Shown: positions 52,340 through 62,406 of the stretch, piece by piece
Layout of the letters: each line of letters starts with the position of its first letter
Numbering within the stretch: the stretch's first letter is position 1
Assembly: GCA_964019165.1 (NCBI GenBank)
Contig: OZ025278.1
Location: 6,538,119-6,602,118, forward strand
Length of the DNA stretch: 64,000 bases
Direction of reading: 5' to 3'
Source of the DNA: Mastigias papua
Lineage: Eukaryota; Cnidaria; Scyphozoa; Rhizostomeae; Mastigiidae
Made by a program: the position numbers and the translations under genes
The notes under the pieces: model-generated
Seen by the model: only the letters and a program-made list of their open reading frames with translations
Told to the model about the DNA's origin: nothing
Database searches by the model: none

Positions 52340-53685
52340 TTGGTCAGCTTACTTAGAAGCTGCTATCAGTCAAGATCTTCATGCTAAGATGGAGAAACTG
52401 GCTTCTCTGCACTCTTTATTATTATAAGAACCAGTAAAATTTAGGTTCAGGCTGGGTGTTCGTAAATTTCTGGGGTGTAGACAATTTAGACATTAGACAA
52501 TATGCAAGACAAAATTAGGTGCCTATGAAACTGGTATTTTTACAAGGGAATGATTTTTCATGTTAATATATTATTTGGCAGTGTATGCATCTTTGTGCAA
52601 AAATACATTTTACAATAGTACTTCAGCCTCAATTTGTTCTTAATTTGTTCCAAAACTATCTCTTACCAACACATTGAAGAAAAGACATTTCTTACCCTCA
52701 GATATCTGACATGGGCTACATGGACTGCACTCAAAAGGAACAATGCCCTATTTCCTATAAGGGGTGCCATCTACACAAGCAGAAACTATTAAACACTCTT
52801 ACAGCACTTTTTAAACACTGAAGATAATGTTAATACCTATATAGCCCCTAAAAAGTTTGTCGTACAACAAAATCAAGATATCTGCATGCCATATATCTGT
52901 GTTATGGTGCTTCTAGGTTCAAGATTGGATAGAACTCAACTGAAAAATGATTAAAAGGTACAGTGTAGTATACTTCCATATAGAACCTCGGTAAATTATT
53001 GGGAACAAAGCCCCCCTGCCCCCCAGTGTCTACAGGCATGTTACCAGACTTAACTGTATAATGTCTGCCCCCCCCCCCAGTGTCTACGAGTCTGTTACTG
53101 TATAATGTCAAGCTTGAGGCATTGGATCCAAATAGAAAGTAAATCTCTCAGTTCCTTGTTGAAACTTACCTTCAAGAAGTACCAGTGGCAGAGTCATCAG
53201 GGCCTATTAGAGGTAAGTACCCAAAGTTTTTTCAAAACGCATGGTACTATAGACTTGTCCAAAAGTTTAATAAACATGTTAAGTCAGGGAGGGTCTATGT
53301 TCTTGGTCACCTAGCGCTTAACATGATCTCATTGCTAACGCTTAAAAAGATCTCATTGCTCTGAAAATGTATGCCTCTATCATTTTACCTGACGGGCGGC
53401 AATCTTCGAAGATTAGCGAAGAGGTCTAATCAATTTTCTCACGAACAATTTACTAATTTCACCTGCCTTTTCTACCTAAACTTGAGGTATGCTTATATTC
53501 AAACAGGGCGTGTCTTACTGAATTACAGAGCGTTGTTCCAAAACTTTTCAGAGGATCCGCCCCTGACCCCTATTCCCTCTTCCCTACCTCCATTGTTGCA
53601 TACTCCCATTCGAACCTGCAACCCAGCCCCAGTCCCTAGCTCCCAGCCCTTATTCCCCTACTCAAAAATGCTCCGGCGTCTCTGA
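52340..53685. other. Intergenic stretch
   Basis: C-rich words at 53008-53078 (two copies of a CCCCCAGTGTCTAC segment) are the only structure seen. No gene recognised. Confidence 0.35.
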
Positions 53686-53689
53686 CATC

Positions 53690-54145
53690 CCTAGGAGATG
53701 ATACAGATGAGTTTGTAACAGAAACAGGGTGTCTGGGGATAACTGTTAACAATAGATTGAACTGGAACAAGCATGCTAAAAATGTTGCATAGGGGCTCAG
53801 TGCTTAAGTTGCTAAATCTAAGAGATAAAATTTTATGCGAAGAAATGTGTTGGAGGAAATCTACTAAATGTTATTAATTTCCATTGTGATATATGCTATT
53901 GTTATCTGGGTGACATGCTCAGGAGATAAATTCAATAAGTTACAGAAGATACATGAAAGAGCATCCCTCTTAATTTACAGCATTCCTGATGGAAAGTATC
54001 CTTTATCTTCTGTTAATTGGAATGCTATTAGTTACAGTTGTAAGCGTCGTTTATCACTAGTAATGCACGACATAATCTATGAAAATGCCTCTAAAGAGCT
54101 CACAGAAATGTTTCAGAAGCAGTTCATAGAGAGGTTGAAGTAAAT
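53690..54145 (+). mobile_element. LINE fragment, reverse transcriptase C-terminal region
   Basis: CLGITVNNRLNWNKHAKNVA is followed, past several stops, by YAIVIWVTCSGDKFNKLQKI, HERASLLIYSIPDG and SCKRRLSLVMHDIIYENA. This is the thumb and post-thumb wording of CR1/L2-like LINEs. The catalytic core is absent. Confidence 0.65.
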
Positions 54146-54436
54146 GCAAATTTGTGATGCAAAGACCGCAGGCACCTAGAACTAACAAAGATAAGGTTGT
54201 TGTCTACTGTTAGCATTTAGCTTGTTATGATATTTAAAGTGTATTTTAACTAATTAAGGGGTTTATTATGATACATTTCACTACTTGGGATGCTCATCAT
54301 GGAACCAACAAAGTAAACACTAAGCTGTTTATGAAATTTAAAGTATACTTCAACTAAACAGGCGGTCTATTTGATAACATGTTTAACTAACTGGGGTGTT
54401 GTTTTGGAACCAGTAAGATAAGTATCTTTACCTATG

Positions 54437-54498
54437 ATGTATGTATTGTATGTGTGTATGTGTGTATGTATGTGTACGTATGTATGTATGTATGTATG

Positions 54499-54529
<31 letters not shown>

Positions 54530-54632
54530 GTATGTATGTGTATGTGTGTGTATGTATGTGTATGTGTGTGTATGTGTGTGTATGTGTGTGTATGTGTGTG
54601 CTTGTGTGTTTGTGTGTATGTATGTATGTATC
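54437..54632. repeat. (TATG)n / (TG)n microsatellite
   Basis: Alternating TATG and TGTG tetramers over nearly 200 bp, open in several frames for that reason. Confidence 0.95.
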
Positions 54633-54789
54633 ATGCACAAGTAAAACTATCATTGTTATAGTCTTTACACTTATATTACTGTATAGAAAGAAACTGCTCC
54701 AAAAGGCACGTCCTATTCGTCGAGCCTTCCCTCCTTCTTCAAGGGTTTGATGATTTTCGTGGACTTCGAAATTCCCATCTCGCACTTCG

Positions 54790-55260
54790 GCATTTGAAAC
54801 AATTTCAAATCTTACGTATCTTCATTTTTGCAGATATCTTTAACAGTCGACCTACCTCACTATTCATTATTTCTGCCAGTGACACTTTTTGTGGACCATT
54901 TCATAAACTCAGCTTATCATCGACGGTCAAACCTTTCTTTTTCGCTTAGCATTCAAAGAAGACGAAGAAACTATTTGATGAGCTCGAATATTGTATGAAT
55001 AAATTAGTATACTAGTTTTCATACAGCAGGAAGAGACTAGTAAGAAAATCCTGCCTGAAGGAAATATTTATAACATGACATGATTTGGATAGCAAACAAC
55101 AAGAAAGGGAAGATAACACTTCAATTAAAATAAAATTTAGCATCGGGGCCAAGGCTGTATAATCCAGGGACGATTGATCGAGATACACCAGATACAGTAC
55201 AGTCTCATAAAAATATTATTTACATTGAATTGTACACCTTTACACATTAATTTGATTTAT
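54790..55260. other. Intergenic stretch
   Basis: No recognised feature. Confidence 0.35.
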
Positions 55261-55261
55261 G

Positions 55262-55345
55262 TTGGTATTGATGATAATAATAATAATAATAATTATTATT
55301 ATTATTATTATTATAATAATAAAACGAATATTTATACAGGATAAA
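55262..55345. repeat. (TAA)n/(TTA)n repeat with LINE-like end word
   Basis: Runs of TAA turn into TTA and back, forming a foldback, then CGAATATTTATACAGGATAA, the word shared with 52320. Confidence 0.5.
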
Positions 55346-55349
55346 CACT

Positions 55350-57430
55350 TCAACAATTACAATATTGCTGTTGTCACTGTGTGTCCTGATCTACTCAATA
55401 AATAGGTATACCCTATTTACAAATTTATATTTCCGTCAACTTCAGATCAACAATTTTGATTTACAACTCCACAAAGTGAGACGTATCCACACTTGGTTTA
55501 GGCCCCCCGTCCCTGGGGGAGGGGTGTCAAAACGTTCAAAAATTTGTGAGTTAGCTTTCTTTGAAGTCCTGCCGTTTGTTTTCGAATCGTGGAAGAAAAC
55601 GCGCATGCGTGATTTTATCCAAATGGCTGCTGCAACTATCTAATAATAATAAATCATGTGATCTACACAAGTTCTGAAACAAATGTAGTTGTTTCTCATT
55701 AAGATACTTGTACAGAGCAGTAAGAGGCAAGGAGTAGTGTGGAGATGGCGGTAAGCATTAAATCATGTAGGAGTTTGTCCCGTGAGTGTCCATTTTATGT
55801 AGTATCAGGTATATTACATACCTGGCACAATCTTAAACCCAGTGGCTTTCCATGCACTGTACTGTCGACTAGGCTGGAGATATCCCTTTGCGGACTACGT
55901 CTTTTCTTCGACGTATTGGCGTGAAACTTCTTTTACTCTTAGCCTTGACGTACTGGTATATGAGAGTAAAGTGAGTTGTTTTTGGTGCCTTGGTGCGAAG
56001 GCAGAGTGGAACCCTAGCTTGAGCTTTACACGGAATGCACCTTGATCTTACACAAAAAACCCAAGAAAGTCAATTATTTTTATCAGAACAGAAAAATGCG
56101 ATTGCCAGGAAGTGTCTTTCACTTGCCTTTAGGCATATCAGCATGTACCTGGTTAACAATAACTTATCATATCAATGACAATAGGTTACACTACATTATG
56201 CTAACAATGATTGAGATATATTAGGATGCATAGGTATAGTTGTGTGCCATGCAGTGAAGAAGTTTCCCTGAGGAACTCCTCACTTTTTTGCAATATAGTA
56301 TACTAGTTAGCAGAGAGCAGATAGATATGGCTGCTTTTAGAACTTTAGTTTGAAGCACAAAGATGATTTGAGCAATCAGCAACAATTTAAGAACTGGTTA
56401 GTAGTACAGAGATTTTACACATCCAACTATGCATAACTGTTCAATAACTCAAATGACTATTTCCAAGATCTGGACCCCTCTCTTATCAGTGCAACAAAGT
56501 TTCCACCTTGAGAGTCCCTATCACATACATTTTCAAGTTACTCAACACTATAAACAGCCAACTTTGCACCTGATTGTCCAAGGTTTTATTAATCTATATA
56601 TTGATATAACTTACATTTGAAAAGTATTGTACCCACCTGCTAAAGTGGTGGCTAGCAGTGGCTGCAGGCATACTCTTGAAAATTTTGACAACATGATTTT
56701 TGTGGTGCATATCACTCACTCACCTTATTTAAGGTACAGAAATAGTCTTCACTTCCTCAGCTCTGAAGTGAAACTAATGTTACAGTACAACTGAGATATT
56801 TTGACAGCAATATTAGGAATTGTACTGAAGGGCTGCCATTAGATGTTTAAGCATTTATTAGTTGATAGTAGCATAACAAAAGTTACAAAATAGTTTAGAA
56901 ACATTCATTTTTTTATAGAAAGAGCATGATATTTCAGTGTTTTAAAACCAGAATTTATGAGGCCTCATGATTGTGGAAAAGTTTTCATTGAACTTTGTTC
57001 ACGCCAGTCAAAATAATATTATTCTAAATCATTGGACAGTTTCAGGTTCATGAATGATTGGTTGTAATACCAATGGTCATGTCAGTTTGGTATTCTTCCA
57101 TTTTATTGGTTTCTGTAAGATTATAGGCCTTGGCTATTTGCCTTTTGAATATCACTTACTATTCAACCTTTTACTTATACCAATACAACCCTTTAGATAA
57201 TTCTTGTCTTCATTTTATTCATTAAGTGAATTGAAGCTTTCCTAGTCATGAAGCAAAGGTTGTTGTAGGACAATCCTTTGTTTGTGATAATGTGAAAGGA
57301 TTTTCTTAAGATACAACTTCAACATCCTGGCACTCACTAGATCACATTCCAAACCTAATTTTAGGCATGCTTTAGGTACTCGTGCTCAGTCATGCACATT
57401 TCTTAACAAGGCCTGATATATAGTTATATA
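55350..57430. other. Intergenic stretch upstream of RagC/D
   Basis: The open frames at 55365-56224 and 56429-56620 show no family resemblance. No promoter element is recognised. Confidence 0.35.
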
Positions 57431-57437
57431 TATATAT

Positions 57438-57585
57438 AAGATAAAAGAGAAGACAAATTAAAACGTTCTTGTATACACGACCATCTGTTTCATGCCATTA
57501 CAATCATCAGGCATATATTGTGTGTTGGCATGAAACCGACAGTGCTGCATACAAGTATGTTGTAATTTTTCTTCTCTTTTATCTT
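57438..57585. repeat. 59-bp inverted repeat element
   Basis: Arm 57438-57496 pairs with 57527-57585: AAGATAAAAGAGAAG at the outer ends and GTTTCATGCC at the inner ends, with scattered mismatches and a 30-bp loop. A possible hammerhead ribozyme fold overlaps the left arm and loop. Confidence 0.75.
57471..57518 (-). ncRNA. Candidate hammerhead ribozyme-like motif
   Basis: On the minus strand: ATATATGC, CTGATGA, a 12-nt stem-II segment, GAAAC, AGATG, GTC, GTGTATAC. The two core boxes CUGAUGA and GAAA and the GUC site are in the right order. ATATATGC pairs with GTGTATAC as stem I (seven pairs, two wobble). Stem III is minimal (A-U and C-G with a 5-nt loop). Stem II is weak: a U-U mismatch, then UGU/GCA. 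Hammerheads with very short stem III are known in Penelope-like and related repeats. Confidence 0.35.
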
Positions 57586-57654
57586 ATCGTATCACTCCAT
57601 TACGTTGTTGAGCACTTTGGTATGGTAGAAGATGCATTTATTGCCGCTTTTCTG

Positions 57655-57797
<143 letters not shown>

Positions 57798-58087
57798 CAT
57801 AAATATATGAAAAGAAGTAATAGATTCCTTGCTGGCAAAAACTTTCAGTTTCATTTGCTATTCTGAGCTACTAGGAGAGGGAGATCCTGAGTCTTTTTAT
57901 GTGATTTTTATGATAAGTGGATCCAGTTTATATATGCCTCTCAGGATCTGTGCAGGATTTGCTGCATCCTATTATTTGCTGTATATCATACATCTTGTGA
58001 TGAATTTGTTCCCTCCTTGGTCACAATGGGAATGTGATCATGTTTTCCTGTCATTAATGCAATTTATTTTCAATATGACAATGATTT

Positions 58088-58173
58088 ATGTTTTCAAAGT
58101 CATTTGATGAAGAGGACAATTTTGGAGCAAGTGGCAGTTATAGTGTTGTTGGATCATTCCCTAAAGAATTTGA
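58088..58173 (+). CDS. RRAGC: RagC/D exon 1 with start codon
   Basis: ATG through GSFPKEF, 86 nt, ending in a split Asp codon at GA|gtaagc. The region is acidic and glycine/serine-rich, as in other Rag C/D N termini. Confidence 0.85.
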
Positions 58174-61100
58174 GTAAGCTCCATATTAACTTCCCCATGT
58201 TGTGATTTTATCACCAGTTATTTGTCATTGGCAATATTATTTATCATCCTTCAATTATACAATGTTATGACTTTGGGAATGAGAGACATATATGAGCCTG
58301 GTAGATCCTGCAAAGTAGGAACATGCCTCAGTTGTGTGGAATCTTCCTCACAATTATTTTAAATTTTGCATAGAAAAGGAAGCTATAAGAATCAGCTTTT
58401 TTGGCAACCTATGAACATACAAATCAATAACATTAGAAGAAAAAGGCCACTGTGTATCACTGGAATTGGCAATGAATCTGTTTGAATTATGAAGAATATT
58501 GGCTTATTGTAGTTGATTTTTCTTTTTTTATTTAATGGTCCACTCTGAATATAGCTCTAGACTTGTTGTATCATATGGGATTTTTCATGATGAGAAGTCT
58601 TTTTGTTGTATTGAGCCATTATGTATTAAATTTGGTGTCTCGTTACCCTATGCTAATTGCCCTTCATAAAATATATACCTGGATTTGCTACAGTACTTCT
58701 TAGATCAGGAGTCTCAAATTCACCATCAGTGGGCCACTTTCAGATTCCATGATGAGTGTTTGTGGCCTGCAGGACAGTATGAAAAGTTAATGTTAACGGG
58801 CAAATTTATCTTTATGATTACAGATTGAATGGCTTAGCTTGTCTCTACCTCTTAAGTCATCAACAGGACTTTGCTCACATTTTAATTCCCAATCCACATC
58901 ATTATAGCATTAGAAATAGAGAAAGTAGCTGTTGAAGTCTTGAATGAAAGCTGGCTGTCTATTTTGGAATTGTTGTTTTCTTTTGATTAGTTATATTTGA
59001 TGTAATCAACACACTTAGGGACTCCTACAGTAATTTTGTCTTATGATATTGGTGTTATCTTTTACAAATGATCTATGCTACACATGTTTTGAAATGTCTG
59101 CAATTTTTGCATCATTCTTTTTTTAAAACTATAGACATGGACAACTTTATCACAAGATATATCTTCATGTCTGGTTTCTTTCTAGTTATGCCCATGATGA
59201 CAGAGAGGAGGGTAGCTCCCATCAGGAGGAGCTAAAACCAAAGATTCTCTTGATGGGTTTAAGAAGGTGATGATATTTATCTATTTTCTCATTTACTTTC
59301 TGTTGTATATAGAGTCTTGAGTACTTTGTTCAATAAAGGCCCTTTGCTTGAATTGGTTTAAATTAATTTTGTTCTACTGTAGGAGTGGGAAATCATCTAT
59401 TTTAAAAGTGGTTTTTCATAAAATGTCACCAAATGAAACATTATTTCTTGAGAGCACAACAAAAATAATGAAGGATGATATCTCAAATAGTTCATTTGTC
59501 CAGTTTCGGGTGAGTTTGATTTTCCTGTTACCATTATATCTCTTCAGAATCACTAATCTTTTTATTTTTCATTTATCCCAATAGATTATAGTTTTAGGGA
59601 GCATGGCCTGTGATAACCCCCACTGTTTTGATAAATGGTCGGTTATATTAACACTTCCACCGATTTCAATAATTTGCTATCAGCTCAGATTGGTAAAATT
59701 ACAATGATACCTGTTAGTGGCATTAACATACTCTGGTTGAATGAATGGCACTTACAAGTTTTGGACACTTGAAAGTAAAATTAAGGCATGCATGCCACCA
59801 CTGGAGGGGGGATAACCTCAATACTTGTTCTAGGTTTTAGCCTGAAAACCAGATAGGGTGCTCTCACAAAGAGCTTGGTTGTGTATCTTTCATTGGGGAC
59901 AAGTCAAAAAATGTAATTCAATTATGTATATGCAGCAGGGGAATAATACATAGAGCAAGACAGCTGACCTTCTGGAAAGTTTAAAAAAGTTTTTGGCAAC
60001 AGTGATAGTCTAAGAGCTATACTATTGATTGAAATCTTAGTCTTGGAGATACCTTATTAGCCATTCTAAAGGGCGAAACTACAGAATTTTCTCCTGTGTC
60101 AAACCCAACTATGGTGGATCCTCCTGCATCTCTTATGAAATTGTCAGCCTTCCAGGTACAAACTTGAGGTCTGCCCCTGTAGGGTATTCTGTTTGGTAAA
60201 ATGGTAATGATACTTTGTAGTTAGTAAGAATTGCATTTCATCTTTATTGGAAAGAAACTCTGATTGATAAAACTTACATGTGCACATTGATTTGTAAGAT
60301 CTGCAGTTTCATGAGTAAAGTCACCTGTGTAACCCCACCTTCACTCCAGATTCACCTTATAACCTCCTCCCCTCTTCAAAATGTCAAGCTACTCAATATT
60401 TGCATCATTTTAGTATTTAGAGTTAACTTTTTTGGAACTAAAATTGTATTTCGGTAGTTTCATACCTTAAGTATGTTAAGTAAAACCAAATCTTTACACA
60501 CATAAACACTTACATTAGTTCATCCTCAGAATTTTTGTTGCCCCTCGGCAACCTCCTCAGTGAGAATTGGTCGAATTCTCAAAATAAGCCAAAACATGAA
60601 AGTGAGATAAAACGAATGGTTGCATTTGCGCTGGCTAAAAGTCTAGAAGTGACCTTGTGTAATCACATATTTTTGTTTGGAAATATATTGTATCGACAGA
60701 CAAAGGGAGGGGCAACAGGTGTTGGGATAGCAGGTGATGTTGTCAATCTCTTCATGGTTGGTGGGACCACCACTTGAAAAGAAAACTTGAAGATGAAGGA
60801 ATAAAAGTTAAATTGTATTCTAGATATGTTGATGACATAAACATTGTCTGTGAAAAACCAGATGTAAAAGTAGAGGGAGAAGCTGCTGATAAAACGGTAA
60901 TGTTTGTGGAGGCAACACCCAATGGGCAGTTAGCAAAAGCATACAGAAAAGCACTAAAAGAAGCAGGTCTTAAGATCCGTGTTGTTGAACGAGCAGGAAA
61001 ATCCTTGAAGAAATTACTAACAAAATCAGATCCCTTCCATGAAGGAAAATGCTATCAAAATAAATGCAAGTTGTGCAAATTAGATTCTAGTACCAACTGC

Positions 61101-62406
61101 AAAGGAAGAGGTGTTGTATACCAAATTAAGCGTCAAGGGTGTACTGGGAGTAGTATAAATGACGGTTTTTACGTTGGAGAAACGGCAAGGAGCATAGGAG
61201 AAAGAGTTAGTGAGCATCTAACAAAGTACCAGGTAAAGGATAAAAACTCAATTTTTCAAAAACACATTGAAGAGAAGCATGGAGGTGAAAGACAGGATGT
61301 TAAGGTGAAGGTAGTTTCGTGGTTTGGCAATGATGCAATGCTAAGACAAGTGACTGAGGCGATACTCATTAAAGAGCTAAACCCAGAGTTGACTACCAAA
61401 GGTGAATGGGGAAATTCGAACGCTTTGCGTGAAAGAGACCATATTCGACGTGATAATTTACCGAACTTCGTCAAAGAAGAAATCATAAGGAAGAGAATTT
61501 GACCAATTGTCACTGAGGAGGTTGCCAAGGGGGCAACGAAAATTCTGAGGATGAACTAATGTAAGTGTTTATGTGTGTAAAAATATGGATTTACTTAACA
61601 TACTTAAGGTATGAAACTACCGATATTACAATTTGAGTCACAACACATGGGATCTAATTCATTCACTTGCAAAAAGCACCTGTGTATGGAAATTTTTTGG
61701 AACTGTTGTACCAGTAGAAATATGTGATTTGTTGCTTGATGGTATAATGCTTACACTCAGTTTTACTACGCTTGAAGGTGTATTTGCAGGCTCTATCTTT
61801 TCTGAGTATTAGCTTGTATGCTTAAAGTTGCTCTCTGTTGACTTGCATCATTATTGAGCCCCTCATGTTCTGGGAAAAAGTTCTTTTCCCAGAAAGGTCA
61901 GGGAAGAATACATATTGTCCAGAAAAAAAATTCATGAAAATCTTTACTTTCCAGGTAAAAATCAAGGGTTTTTTCAACAAGTCCCTATAACCTCTGTTTA
62001 AAATTGAATATGCCTTGATTTCATTGTAATTAAGTACACAGAAGTTTTCTATGTGTATGTTTAGTATTGAGGTTGTAGAAGACTTGATCTTATTTTTTGA
62101 AGAAGTATGCTATCTTCACCCAGTGAAATTTACTTTGTACATCCAACTATGTTAGTATTACATTTCTGTTCACATTATTATATTTTATATAATAATGTGT
62201 TTTATTTTTTATCATGTTGAGTACTTATTTTTTTTTATTTTAGTATTTATTCTTCAATACAATATTTATGATGTTTGTGTAAATTAATACAATCAATATT
62301 TTAGATATGGGATTTTCCTGGTCAGATTGACTTTTTTGATTCAGCGTTTGATTCAGAGCAGATTTTCAGTGGTTGTGGTTCATTAGTTTTTGTGATAGAT
62401 GCTCAG
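58088..62406 (+). CDS. RRAGC: RagC/RagD-type GTPase, N-terminal 132 residues (3' exons beyond window)
   Basis: Rag C/D GTPases pair with Rag A/B on lysosomes and recruit mTORC1 when amino acids are available. Four exons join in frame: 58088-58173, 59186-59266, 59383-59509, 62305-62406. Visible motifs are GSFPKEF near residue 24, the G1 loop [14 protein letters not shown] (about 48-61), [29 protein letters not shown] with the switch I region, and G3 [11 protein letters not shown] (about 100-110), ending LVFVIDAQ at a gtaagc donor. The Arg-Arg-Ser-Gly-Lys-Ser P-loop and these phrases identify RagC/D rather than RagA/B. A TGA in frame two codons before the ATG at 58088 fixes the start. Many invertebrates have a single RagC/D gene, so C versus D is not decidable. 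The G4 motif and roadblock domain lie outside. Confidence 0.92.
59186..59266 (+). CDS. RRAGC: RagC/D exon 2 (G1 P-loop start)
   Basis: 81 nt, [18 protein letters not shown] then [10 protein letters not shown], splitting the second Arg codon of the P-loop. Acceptor tttctag, donor gtgatg. Confidence 0.92.
59383..59509 (+). CDS. RRAGC: RagC/D exon 3
   Basis: 127 nt after a 116-bp intron. It encodes [20 protein letters not shown] and the following switch I segment. Acceptor tgtag, donor gtgagt. Confidence 0.93.
59510..60440 (+). other. RRAGC: RagC/D intron 3, 5' part
   Basis: Non-coding, AT-rich; no recognised feature before the Penelope-like insertion. Confidence 0.45.
60441..60572 (+). repeat. 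Left inverted repeat of the Penelope-like element
   Basis: 132 bp, pairing with the right arm; also contains a small CATAC-TTAAG-GTATG-type palindrome and a GTTGCC...GGCAAC hairpin. Confidence 0.85.
60535..61502 (+). pseudogene. Penelope-type reverse transcriptase remnant joined to GIY-YIG endonuclease
   Basis: First frame (60535-60777) carries [20 protein letters not shown] and the RT phrase [15 protein letters not shown] one-base loss near 60768 moves to the second frame (60774-61502), which has the catalytic [13 protein letters not shown]. Instead of the expected thumb region it passes directly to [20 protein letters not shown], so a central block is deleted. Then come [16 protein letters not shown], a Cys cluster [11 protein letters not shown] and the nuclease phrases [29 protein letters not shown] and [18 protein letters not shown]. 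The nuclease frame is intact. Confidence 0.85.
61501..61634 (-). repeat. Right inverted repeat of the Penelope-like element
   Basis: Reverse complement of the left arm with a few substitutions and single-base gaps. It begins directly at the stop codon of the GIY-YIG frame. Confidence 0.85.
61635..62304 (+). other. RRAGC: RagC/D intron 3, 3' part
   Basis: T-rich intron ending in the acceptor aatattttag. No other feature recognised. Confidence 0.5.
62305..62406 (+). CDS. RRAGC: RagC/D exon 4 (G3 motif)
   Basis: 34 codons, [16 protein letters not shown] to LVFVIDAQ. Acceptor ttttag, donor gtaagc. No later exon is recognisable up to 64000. Confidence 0.93.

Larger units (their letters stand above)
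60441..61634 (+). mobile_element. Internally deleted Penelope-like element bounded by 132-bp inverted repeats
   Basis: Arm 60441-60572 is the inverted copy of 61501-61634, with shared words TCGGTAGTTTCATACCTTAA, ACACACATAAACACTTACAT, TAGTTCATCCTCAGAATTTT and ACCTCCTCAGTGA. Between them lies Penelope-type coding sequence. Penelope-like elements are known to have terminal repeats in direct or inverted order, so the architecture is plausible for the class. The element sits in the third RagC/D intron in the gene's orientation. No flanking target duplication was identified. Confidence 0.85.

Noticed and set aside
54428..54785. Tyr/Val/Cys and His/Thr repeat proteins
   Set aside because: Readings of the TATG/TGTG microsatellite on both strands.
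58700..58800. hAT element suggested by CAGGAGTCTCAAATTC and GTGGGCC
   Set aside because: The left end is only loosely hAT-like, and no right end or 8-bp duplication was found.
61501..61634. Hammerhead core in the Penelope-like inverted repeats
   Set aside because: CTGAGGA and a distant GAAAC occur, but no pairing stem II or stem I could be drawn, so the match is weak.
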